Origin: Pseudomonadota bacterium
Lineage (GTDB): Bacteria; Pseudomonadota; Alphaproteobacteria; Rhizobiales; Devosiaceae
Assembly (NCBI GenBank): GCA_023433985.1
Contig: JAEYTN010000499.1
Location: forward strand, 1-9,349
Direction of reading: 5' to 3'
Length of the DNA stretch: 9,349 bases
Part shown: piece after piece, positions 1 to 5,539 of the stretch
How the letters are laid out: every line of letters begins with the position of its first letter
Position numbering within the stretch: position 1 is the first letter of the stretch
Program-made: the position numbers and the translations under genes
Notes under the pieces: model-generated
Told to the model about the DNA's origin: nothing
The model's database searches: none
Seen by the model: only the letters and a program-made list of their open reading frames with translations

Positions 1-513
1 GTCACCCGCCGCTCGGGCGCCAACCAGCTGCAGCACAACCCGGTGGCGCTCAGCCTCGGCGATATCGCAGCGGCGGTGCAGATCGGTGCGATGGCGCCGC
101 GAGACGCGGGCCCCGTCGCCGCGCAGCGCGCCGGCGTCTCGGGCGACGTCACCGCCGGCAGTTGGACCGCCCCGGCCGAGCCGGCGCCCGAGGCCATTCC
201 ACCGGTCCCCGCCTATCTCACCGGCCGCTTCGGACCCAAGCCGCAGCTCTGCGTCGTCACCGCCTTCGATCCGCGCCGCTTCGAGCCCGGCTGCCTCGTC
301 TACGAGCGCTCCGAGGTCCTCGATCCGCAAAAGGCGATCGGGGTCGTCTATGCCCCTGCCCCGAATGGCGCCCCCGGCGGCCTCGCCGTCCTCGGCACCC
401 TCCCCGCCGCTCCCGACGGCTCGCTCTTCGTCCGCGACAGCAGCGGCGCGGTGGCGTCCAAGATCACGGAAAAGGTGAAGGCTGCGAACGGGGGCGCGCG
501 GCCGGCTAGCTGA
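1..513 (+). CDS. Hypothetical protein, 5'-truncated by the window edge
   Basis: The frame is open from base 1 to the TGA at 511-513, giving 170 visible residues. A GTG at 43 is possible as a start, but the frame continues upstream without a stop and reads sensibly (VTRRSGANQLQHN), so I treat the gene as partial. There is no signal peptide or membrane segment in the visible part. An Ala/Pro-rich stretch (about residues 45-72, with PAEPAPEAIPPVP) looks like a linker. It is followed by a more ordered C-terminal part containing GRFGPKPQLCVVTAFDPRRF and a single repeated-looking VVYAPAP/VLGTLPAAP hydrophobic pattern. I do not recognise the family and assign no function. It is the only plus-strand gene and converges on the 402-residue minus-strand gene, overlapping its 3' end by 8 bp. 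Codon use is GC-rich at third positions like its neighbours, which supports real coding. Confidence 0.6.
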   Translation, partial: VTRRSGANQLQHNPVALSLGDIAAAVQIGAMAPRDAGPVAAQRAGVSGDVTAGSWTAPAEPAPEAIPPVPAYLTGRFGPKPQLCVVTAFDPRRFEPGCLVYERSEVLDPQKAIGVVYAPAPNGAPGGLAVLGTLPAAPDGSLFVRDSSGAVASKITEKVKAANGGARPAS

Positions 514-1714
514 CCCGCCGCTCGGCCGAATCCCGAGCCCGCTTCAGGACCTCGGCATAGTCGCCGTTGAACCTGAGTTCGGCCATCTTGATCGCCGCGT
601 CGAGCCGCTGGCCGGTCACCCGGTCGGCCGGATTCGAGCGGAACAGCTCGAGGTTGCGCTGCACGTGGATTTCGAGCGCCTGCCCCACCTGCTGCCAGGT
701 CTGGTCGAACAGCGCGTTGAGCGCCAGCGAGTCGCGGCAGTCGCGCACCGTCGCCAGCACGTAGCACCCGTTGAGCGCCGCCAGCAGCTGGTCGGAGTCG
801 ACGCTGTCGGTCCCCGAACGCCGCCTGAGCGCCAGGTTGATGGACGGCCCGACGTCGCGCAGCTTCGGCTCCACCAGCTCCGACACCGTGGTGGTCAGCC
901 CCGCCGCCACCGACGACCAGCGGCTCAGCCGGTTGAGTTCGACGAAGCCCATCACCGAGCGCATCAGCCGGTGGAAGCGGTCGATCGCCCGGCACACCCT
1001 GTCGATATCGGCGAAGGCGCCATATTGCTGCAGCGCCGGCACCTGGGCCTGCGCATGCGAAAAGATCGCATCGACCAGCGGAGCGAAGCCGGCACGCACG
1101 ATCGCCATTTCCGAAGCGGCGCCGGCAATGCGGATCACCGCCGCCATCAGCCTGCCGGGGTGGCTCACCTGCCCCATTGCGCCCTGCATCAGCAGCGCGG
1201 TGACACCATGGTCGGACAGCGGCATCGACTGCATCGCCAGCCCCAGCGCGGCCTCGTCGGTCATCGCATTGGTAGCGCGGCCGAAGCTCTGCGCCTTTTC
1301 CAGCAGGTTGCGGCACTTGAGGGCGTTCAGCACCAGCGGCAACCGGCCATACGCCGCCTCGCCGCCTACCTGCATGATCAGCCGCCGTTCCGCCTCCGCA
1401 TTGGTGGAGGCTGCCGTCAGCGCCTCGCGGGCGCGGGCCAGCAGGTCCGGCATCGCCCCGTCGAGCGCCGTCCGCGCCGCAGGATCGTCCGCCGACAGGT
1501 CGGGGCGCATCAGGTCGGGCGCCAGGTCGCGCGACATCCAGGTCCAGACCGCCTGGGCATGGCCTTCGGCGATGGCGCCGTCGAACTCGAAGGTGACGGG
1601 GTCGGGCACCAGCACGGCGTCGATCAGGCCGAGGAACGGCCGGCCGACATGCTCACGCGGCCGGCGCGACGGCGCGGCCTGTGGCTTCTGTTGGCTGGTG
1701 GAAATATCGGGCAT
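506..1714 (-). CDS. Hypothetical alpha-helical protein, 402 aa
   Basis: A 402-residue protein starting at the ATG at 1714-1712 (MPDISTSQQ). A TTG six codons upstream (1732) is in frame, but neither start has a convincing ribosome binding site, so I prefer the ATG. The N-terminal ~30 residues are polar and Pro/Arg-rich (probably disordered). The rest is rich in Ala, Leu and Arg and looks almost wholly alpha-helical, with no signal peptide, no clear membrane span and no catalytic motif that I recognise. Segments such as DRVCRAIDRFHRLMRSVMGF and the C-terminal AEVLKRARDSAERR look like amphipathic or coiled helices. It is probably a cytoplasmic protein of a lineage-restricted uncharacterised family. 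It lies 103 bp downstream of the lipoprotein gene on the same strand and ends tail-to-tail with the plus-strand gene. The stop is TAG at 508-506. Coding status is well supported; function is unknown. Confidence 0.8.
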   Translation of the reverse strand: MPDISTSQQKPQAAPSRRPREHVGRPFLGLIDAVLVPDPVTFEFDGAIAEGHAQAVWTWMSRDLAPDLMRPDLSADDPAARTALDGAMPDLLARAREALTAASTNAEAERRLIMQVGGEAAYGRLPLVLNALKCRNLLEKAQSFGRATNAMTDEAALGLAMQSMPLSDHGVTALLMQGAMGQVSHPGRLMAAVIRIAGAASEMAIVRAGFAPLVDAIFSHAQAQVPALQQYGAFADIDRVCRAIDRFHRLMRSVMGFVELNRLSRWSSVAAGLTTTVSELVEPKLRDVGPSINLALRRRSGTDSVDSDQLLAALNGCYVLATVRDCRDSLALNALFDQTWQQVGQALEIHVQRNLELFRSNPADRVTGQRLDAAIKMAELRFNGDYAEVLKRARDSAERRVS

Positions 1715-1740
1715 AGGACCGTCGGGGCGCAAGGTGCCAA

Positions 1741-1802
1741 TCGTACGGCAATCCTAGCGTCCCGAGGTAAATAAACACTATCAACGCGCTACGTGTCGCG
1801 CG
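1741..1802 (-). promoter_or_regulatory. AT-richer intergenic patch, weak promoter/terminator candidate
   Basis: The 103-bp gap between the lipoprotein gene and the 402-residue gene holds the least GC-rich stretch nearby. Read on the minus strand, a short hairpin (CGCGC, 8-nt loop, GCGCG; 1802-1785) is followed by TTGATAGTGTTTATTT. This could be a weak intrinsic terminator for the lipoprotein gene, or TTGATA could be a -35 element for the gene downstream; I find no good -10 at the proper distance. Five paired bases and a broken T-run make the terminator reading weak. Confidence 0.2.
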
Positions 1803-1817
1803 CGATCGGCGGGTGCC

Positions 1818-2288
1818 TCAGCCGGCGACGGTCCAGCTGCCGGCCGCGTCCTTGCAGGCGGTGCCCTGCTTGGTGAACGCCGAGCCCGAGATCGTCACCA
1901 CATGGGTGAAGTTGCGGCAGCTCGTATTGTTGACCTGCACGTAGGGGCCCACGGTGACGCTGCCCGTGGCGGCGCCCTTGCCCCAGTTGCGCGGCGCGCC
2001 GGGGCGGCCGAAGTTCAGCGCGTTGATCTGCGCCGTCGCGGCCTCGGCGCGGTCGCCGCCGGTCAGCTTGGCGTAGGCGCCGGCATCGACGAAGGCGCTG
2101 GCATCGCCCGCCGTCTGGGTGTTCACCGCCACCACCACCGGCTCGGCCGGCTGGATCGAAGCGGGGGCCAGCACCGGCGTCGACTGGATCGGCGTCGGCT
2201 GCGCCTGCATCTCATAGGTCGGGCTGCTCGAGCAGCCGGCCAGGAGGAGGGCAGCGAAAAGCGGGGCGAAGCGAAGGGTCTGCTGCAT
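1818..2288 (-). CDS. Outer-membrane-type lipoprotein with 17-kDa surface-antigen-like C-terminal domain
   Basis: A 156-residue lipoprotein. The N-terminus has a basic/polar start, a hydrophobic core (FAPLFAALLLAG) and a lipobox LLAG-C with Cys19 as the lipidated residue. Ser at +2 suggests outer-membrane retention by the usual Lol rule. Residues 20-60 form a Pro/Gln/Ala-rich linker. The C-terminal part (about 98-156) carries RNWGKG, two cysteines (Cys124, Cys145), a CRNFTHVVTISG segment and a final GTACKDAAGSWTV. This matches the pattern of the RT0821/Lpp0805-type surface protein / 17-kDa common antigen family (CR-x-F...G-x-x-C...DGxW), seen from memory and not searched. The gene lies 52 bp downstream of the kinase stop on the same strand, so it may be read from the same transcript. 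The SD is poor (AGAG close to the ATG at 2288-2286). The role is probably structural or envelope-related; exact function is unknown. Confidence 0.82.
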   Translation of the reverse strand: MQQTLRFAPLFAALLLAGCSSSPTYEMQAQPTPIQSTPVLAPASIQPAEPVVVAVNTQTAGDASAFVDAGAYAKLTGGDRAEAATAQINALNFGRPGAPRNWGKGAATGSVTVGPYVQVNNTSCRNFTHVVTISGSAFTKQGTACKDAAGSWTVAG

Positions 2289-2340
2289 TGAAGCTCTATC
2301 GAAGCGGGAGGGGCGAAGCGCGGTACTCGAAGCCCTTGCC

Positions 2341-3837
2341 TTATTCCTTGCGTATTGAGGCGAAAGTGCGGAACCCTGCGACTTTCGCGGCGGGGAGCCG
2401 GAGTTCGGCCAGCAGGCCGCCCAGCACCGATCGCTTCAATTGCAGCGACCCGCCATAGACGTCAACCAGTTCCTTGACGATATCGAGCCCCAGGCCCGAT
2501 CCGGGTGTCTTCTCGTCCAGCCTGACGCCGCGGCGCAACACCTCAACGGCCTCCTCCTCGGAGAGCCCGGGCCCATCGTCGTCGATCTTGATCAGCAGGT
2601 TCGCGGTCTGCGCCGTGCGCTCCGCCACCACCGTCACGCCGATCGAGGACTTCGCCCACTTGCAGGCGTTGTCGAGCAGGTTGCCCGCCATTTCCTCGAG
2701 GTCGCCCTCATCGCCACGAAACCACGGCAGCGACGCGTCGGGGCGCACCATGGCGATCGTCACCCGCGGGTTGAGCTTCTGCATAACGCGGGTCAGCCGC
2801 AGCATCACGTGCGTGGCGTCGGCGCGCTTGCCCACCACGCTGGTGCGCGCCGCGAGCCGCGCCCGGTCGAGATAGGTCGTCACCAGCTGGCTCATCTTCT
2901 CGGTCTCGGAAGCGACGACCCGGGCCAGCGGGTTCTTTCGGTCGGCGGCCGCTTCGTTGCGCAGCACCGCGATGGGCGTCTTCAGCCCATGGGCCAGGTT
3001 GCCTACTTGGTTGCGCGCCCGCTCGACGATCTGCGCGTTGGAGCGCAGCAGCTCGTTGATTTCCTCGGCCAGCGGCGCCAGCTCGGCCGGATAGACCTGC
3101 GCGACGGACCCCGCCTCGCCCTCGCGCACCTGCTCCACCTCGCGCCGCAGGCGGCCGACCGGCCTGAGCGCAATGCGCGCCACGATGGTCGACATCACCG
3201 CCAACATGATGGCAACCGCGCCCAGCACGATCAGCGTCTGCCCGCGGAACTCGTCGACAAGCTGCAGGATTTCGTCGAGCGAGCCCGTCACCATGATGTG
3301 GAGCGGCACCCCGTTCACCGTCACCAGCCGCTCGAGCACCCGGATCTTGGTGTCGAACGGGTCGGTCAGCACGGCGGTCTTGGAATTGTTGGTGTCGAAC
3401 TGGCCCGGCAACGGGTCGAGCACCATGCCGATATAGGAGTCCGAGAAATTGAGGAGCTCGCCCGATTCGTCGCGGATCGCCCAATACCAGCCCGAGCCGG
3501 TGCGGTCGAAGCGCGGATCGGCAACCCGGATTTCCTCCGACTTGGGCGTCGAGCTCAACAGCGTCAGGTCGGTCAGCGTCTCGACCTGGAATTCCAGCGT
3601 CTCCTGCAGCGACGTATCGAGCGCCCGCGAATAGAGCTCGGTGAGCAGGAACGCCGTGGCAACCAGCGCCACGATCAGCCACCCGGCAGAGAGCAGGAAC
3701 AGCGACGCCGCAATCGACCCGCGCCGCGTATTCCCCGGCGTCGCCAGCACGGGCTTGGGCGCCATGCGCCGCACCGCCGCATCGAGGCGGGCCGATGCAC
3801 TTTCCCAGGCGGACTCGATGGCAGCAGGGAGCTTCAT
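2341..3837 (-). CDS. feuQ: Membrane sensor histidine kinase, FeuQ-like (PhoQ-type)
   Basis: A 498-residue two-component sensor kinase. Topology: cytoplasmic N-terminus, first membrane span about residues 41-66, periplasmic sensor region about 67-200, second span about 201-223, then a HAMP-like linker beginning RIALRPVGRLRREV. The dimerisation/phosphoacceptor motif is LAHGLKTP with His283. The ATPase domain has the N-box NLLDNACKWA (386-395), G1 box DDDGPGL (419-425) and G2 box GSGLGLDIV (446-454), so all catalytic elements are intact. It should autophosphorylate on His283 and pass phosphate to Asp51 of the regulator encoded just upstream. HGLKTP instead of HELRTP is typical of PhoQ/FeuQ-type kinases. 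I chose the ATG at 3837 because the in-frame extension to 3912 is encoded by an intergenic repeat. The SD before 3837 is weak. The 294-bp gap to the regulator is unusually wide for such a pair. The name rests on the neighbours and architecture; the ligand is unknown. Confidence 0.88.
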   Translation of the reverse strand: MKLPAAIESAWESASARLDAAVRRMAPKPVLATPGNTRRGSIAASLFLLSAGWLIVALVATAFLLTELYSRALDTSLQETLEFQVETLTDLTLLSSTPKSEEIRVADPRFDRTGSGWYWAIRDESGELLNFSDSYIGMVLDPLPGQFDTNNSKTAVLTDPFDTKIRVLERLVTVNGVPLHIMVTGSLDEILQLVDEFRGQTLIVLGAVAIMLAVMSTIVARIALRPVGRLRREVEQVREGEAGSVAQVYPAELAPLAEEINELLRSNAQIVERARNQVGNLAHGLKTPIAVLRNEAAADRKNPLARVVASETEKMSQLVTTYLDRARLAARTSVVGKRADATHVMLRLTRVMQKLNPRVTIAMVRPDASLPWFRGDEGDLEEMAGNLLDNACKWAKSSIGVTVVAERTAQTANLLIKIDDDGPGLSEEEAVEVLRRGVRLDEKTPGSGLGLDIVKELVDVYGGSLQLKRSVLGGLLAELRLPAAKVAGFRTFASIRKE

Positions 3838-3872
3838 GGCAGCATTCTTACCACAACTGCCCTGCGCCCAAC

Positions 3873-3903
3873 CGTCATCCTGAAGCCGTCGAAGGACGAG
3901 GAT
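3873..3903. repeat. Short intergenic palindromic repeat (TCATCCT...AGGACGA)
   Basis: The sequence CGTCATCCTGAAGCCGTCGA followed by AGGACGAGGAT contains an imperfect stem: TCATCCT (3875-3881) pairs with AGGACGA (3893-3899) with one mismatch. It resembles the CGTCATCCTGAGC...GTCGAAGGATGAGG element that I recall as abundant between genes of several alphaproteobacteria; this is from memory. Only one copy is in the window. It sits just upstream of the kinase start and explains the apparent in-frame N-terminal extension of that gene. Confidence 0.55.
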
Positions 3904-3922
3904 TTGGCGCACCGCCTGGAAA

Positions 3923-4085
3923 CATCGCCTTCTCCCCTTGTGGGAGAAGGTGGCTGCAGCCGGATGAGGGGTTCCGCATCGCCATGCGATGCGCGGTCGG
4001 AGCGAAGCGACGAACGGTCAGCGAACTGGAGGCGACCCCTCATCCGCCCTGCGGGCACCTTCTCCCACAAGGGGAGTAGGCGATG
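3923..4085. repeat. 163-bp inverted-repeat (REP/MITE-like) element between regulator and kinase genes
   Basis: Two long arms, 3923-3972 and 4035-4085, are reverse complements of one another, identical at about 46 of 51 aligned columns with one gap. Each arm is itself a small palindrome: CCTTCTCCC-CTTGT-GGGAGAAGG at 3928-3950 (perfect 9-bp stem) and CCTTCTCCC-ACAAG-GGGAGTAGG at 4058-4080 (one mismatch). The 62-bp centre contains another hairpin, GCATCGC-CAT-GCGATGC at 3976-3992. There is no transposase and no clear target-site duplication at the ends. The CTCCCCTTGTGGGAG core looks like the repeat dispersed through intergenic regions of Devosia and other Hyphomicrobiales (recollection, not a search). 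In RNA the whole element could fold into one long hairpin. Confidence 0.8.
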
Positions 4086-4131
4086 GAGCCGCCACGTCAG
4101 CAATTCCGCCGGCGCAGGAATGCCTGCCCCC

Positions 4132-4791
4132 TCAGTCTTCCGCGATCTGGTAGCCCAGGCCGCGCACCGTCTGGATGCAATCCTCCGGCAGCTTCTTCCT
4201 GAGCCGACCAACGAACACCTCGATGGTGTTGGAATCGCGATCGAAGTCCTGGTCGTAGAGGTGCTCGGTCAGCTCGGTGCGCGAGATCACCTTGCCCTTG
4301 TGGTGCATCAGATAGCTCAGGAGCCGCAGCTCGTGGCTGGTCAGCTTCACCGCGTGGCCATCCACCGTCACCTTGCCGGCCTTCACGTCGAGCCGCACCG
4401 AGCCGGCGCTGATCTCGTTCGACGCCTGCCCGGCCGCCCGGCGCACCAGCGCCCGAACGCGGGCCAGCACCTCTTCCATGTGGAAGGGTTTTGCCACGTA
4501 GTCGTCGGCGCCGGCATCGATGCCTTGCACCTTGTCGCTCCAGCGGTCGCGGGCGGTGAGCAGCAGCACCGGCGTCTTCTTGCCGGCCCGGCGCCATTCT
4601 TCCAGCACCGAGAGCCCGTCCATCTGCGGCAGGCCGATATCGAGCACCACCGCATCGTAGGGCTCGGTGTCGCCGAGGAAGTGGCCTTCCTCGCCATCGA
4701 ACGCCACGTCCACGACGTAGCCCGCTTCGGTCAGCGCGTCCTTGAGCTGACGGTTGAGATTGGTGTCGTCTTCCACGACGAGAATGCGCAT
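4132..4791 (-). CDS. feuP: OmpR/PhoP-family response regulator, FeuP-like
   Basis: A 219-residue DNA-binding response regulator. Receiver domain about 1-117: acidic pocket Glu8/Asp9, phosphoacceptor Asp51 in VVLDIGLPQMDG, Thr79 in LLLTARDRW and Lys101 in YVAKPF. The winged-helix output domain covers about 128-217, with TSHELRLLSYLMHH, the DSNTIEVFVGRLRKK recognition region and the wing TVRGLGYQI. Length and every key residue fit the OmpR family. The receiver signature with NLNRQL near the N-terminus and HFLGDTEPYDA closely matches what I remember of rhizobial FeuP, which with FeuQ is needed for osmoadaptation and activates ndvA (cyclic glucan export) in Sinorhizobium. The start is the ATG at 4791, with an SD AGGGGA seven bases away; the in-frame extension to 4977 runs back over the small upstream gene and is rejected. 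The kinase gene follows after a 294-bp repeat-bearing gap. Confidence 0.92.
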   Translation of the reverse strand: MRILVVEDDTNLNRQLKDALTEAGYVVDVAFDGEEGHFLGDTEPYDAVVLDIGLPQMDGLSVLEEWRRAGKKTPVLLLTARDRWSDKVQGIDAGADDYVAKPFHMEEVLARVRALVRRAAGQASNEISAGSVRLDVKAGKVTVDGHAVKLTSHELRLLSYLMHHKGKVISRTELTEHLYDQDFDRDSNTIEVFVGRLRKKLPEDCIQTVRGLGYQIAED

Positions 4792-4798
4792 AGACAAG

Positions 4799-4804
4799 TC
4801 CCCT
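4799..4804 (-). promoter_or_regulatory. Ribosome binding site of the response-regulator gene
   Basis: AGGGGA on the minus strand, seven bases before the ATG at 4791-4789. It decides the start against the longer in-frame reading. The spacer CTTGTCT (4798-4792) is complementary to AGACAAG at 4862-4856 in the leader. Confidence 0.6.
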
Positions 4805-4874
4805 GTAGCCGCCGGCAGGTGTCGCGCCGCCCCTGCCCCAAGCAGAAGCCATGCGCTTGTCTTGCCAAGCTTAA

Positions 4875-4904
4875 ATTCTAGTGCGTCTCTTATTGTGCGG
4901 GCAA
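4875..4904 (-). promoter_or_regulatory. Candidate secondary promoter for feuP
   Basis: On the minus strand TTGCCC (4904-4899) and TAGAAT (4880-4875) are 18 bp apart, matching sigma-70 consensus at 4 of 6 and 5 of 6 positions. The site spans the end of the small exported-protein gene and would start a transcript about 75 bases before the regulator ATG. It would allow expression of the regulator apart from the upstream gene. This is a sequence match only. Confidence 0.3.
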
Positions 4905-5186
4905 GGTCACCGGACGGCTTTCGCCGTAAGAATCCATGACGTTGACCAGCCACTGCCATTCGCCGTCGACCTGGCACACCTGCGCTGCCGAGCTGATGAT
5001 CTTGCCGTCCACGCCGGCCTGCTCCATCGCCTCGGACAGCTGGGTCAGTTCACCGTCGTCGATCTTTTCCTGGATCTCCCGGCGATCGAGGCAACGCCCC
5101 TCCTGCGCCGATGCAGGGCCGAGCCCCCCCATCAGCGTCCCCGCCACAACGGCAGCCGCCACAAAAGCCGCAAATACGTTTCTCAT
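4890..5186 (-). CDS. feuN: Small exported periplasmic protein, FeuN-like modulator of the two-component system
   Basis: A 98-residue protein with a signal peptide: positive start (MRN), hydrophobic core FAAFVAAAVVAGTLMGGL and a cleavage site ASA|QEG after residue 27, leaving about 71 residues in the periplasm. The mature part has two cysteines (Cys32, Cys71) that could form a disulfide, an acidic helix region (REIQEKIDDGEL) and a C-terminal strand-like part with VDGEWQWLVNVMD; the fold may be PepSY-like. It sits directly upstream of and on the same strand as the regulator (98-bp gap). In Sinorhizobium meliloti, FeuN is a small periplasmic protein encoded immediately upstream of feuP that negatively modulates FeuPQ. 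Position, size and export all fit, so I infer the same role, though I could not align the sequences. No SD precedes the ATG at 5186; a leaderless transcript is possible. Confidence 0.75.
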   Translation of the reverse strand: MRNVFAAFVAAAVVAGTLMGGLGPASAQEGRCLDRREIQEKIDDGELTQLSEAMEQAGVDGKIISSAAQVCQVDGEWQWLVNVMDSYGESRPVTLPAQ

Positions 5187-5193
5187 GCAGGGA

Positions 5194-5236
5194 GATATGA
5201 GGGCACCCGGCTGAATGCCGGATGAACGATCGTGAA
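5194..5236 (-). promoter_or_regulatory. Candidate feuN promoter with TTCA direct repeats (OmpR-family operator-like)
   Basis: On the minus strand three TTCA tetramers lie in helical register: 5236-5233, 5226-5223 and 5215-5212, i.e. 10 and 11 bp apart. The last two form a longer repeat, TTCATCCGG-CA-TTCAGCCGG. Tandem half-sites at about 11 bp are the usual layout for OmpR/PhoB/PhoP-family regulators. A possible -10, CATATC (5199-5194), lies downstream with no good -35, as in activator-dependent promoters. Seven bases then separate the -10 from the feuN ATG, which would make the mRNA leaderless. Binding by the adjacent regulator is inference. Confidence 0.4.
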
Positions 5237-5271
5237 AGCTTTGATCGCAACTTGACGCCCCAGAGCCCGCC

Positions 5272-5448
5272 TCAGGCCTTCATACCCTTGCGCAGGAACA
5301 GGATGGCAAATCCCTCCATCAGCAGCTGGCCGGCGGCGTGGCCGTCGAAGCTGGGGATGTCGACACCGACGAGCTGGCCGAGGGCGGCCAGGATCATGGC
5401 GGCGGCGACGAGATAGGTCTTGAAGCCGTCGAGAATGCCCAGGTTCAT
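5272..5448 (-). CDS. Small hydrophobic membrane protein at the end of the GTA module (holin-like?)
   Basis: With the ATG at 5448 the protein has 58 residues. The pattern LDGFKTYLVAAAMILAALGQ gives one clear membrane span (about 11-29). A second, weaker hydrophobic stretch (about 39-52, LLMEGFAILFL) is followed by a basic tail RKGMKA. This resembles short phage/prophage membrane proteins often found beside tail or lysis genes, and a holin-like role is possible but not shown. The start was chosen from an excellent SD, AGGAGA (5460-5455), six bases before the ATG. The rare codons AGG AGA TTT there argue that this stretch is not coding. An in-frame ATG at 5547, which overlaps the stop of the large tail gene (ATGCGTAA) and has its own GGGGGAG, would give a 91-residue form; I cannot exclude it. 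No convincing terminator follows the TGA at 5274-5272. Confidence 0.65.
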   Translation of the reverse strand: MNLGILDGFKTYLVAAAMILAALGQLVGVDIPSFDGHAAGQLLMEGFAILFLRKGMKA

Positions 5449-5454
5449 CAGAAA

Positions 5455-5460
5455 TCTCCT
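5455..5460 (-). promoter_or_regulatory. Strong ribosome binding site before the 58-residue membrane protein
   Basis: AGGAGA on the minus strand, spaced six bases (TTTCTG) from the ATG at 5448-5446. It is one of the best SD matches in the window and the reason for preferring the shorter reading. Confidence 0.6.
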
Positions 5461-5539
5461 CAGGTTGGATGTGATGATCGAGACCAGGAAGCGGGTCCGC
5501 GCGTCGCGCAGCCGCTGACCGAGCCCGTCGAAAACCGTC

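Noticed and set aside
1785..1802. Hairpin as an intrinsic terminator for the lipoprotein gene
   Set aside because: Only five paired bases and an interrupted T-run; kept only as a low-confidence note.
2289..2340. CTTCG motifs recurring in the kinase-lipoprotein gap as an operator
   Set aside because: GCTTCG is short and common in this GC-rich sequence and the spacings (15-16 bp) do not follow a helical pattern.
3923..4085. CRISPR array or attachment site
   Set aside because: The structure is two inverted arms, not direct repeats with spacers, and there is no integrase or core duplication.
2440..4881. 813-codon plus-strand open frame
   Set aside because: It is the antisense shadow of the kinase and regulator genes, rich in His/Arg/Gln as high-GC shadows are, and it runs through the repeat element. 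The minus-strand frames show intact catalytic motifs.
4792..4977. 62-codon N-terminal extension of the response regulator
   Set aside because: The receiver domain begins at the ATG at 4791 with a good SD; the extension overlaps the FeuN-like gene and its signal-bearing frame.
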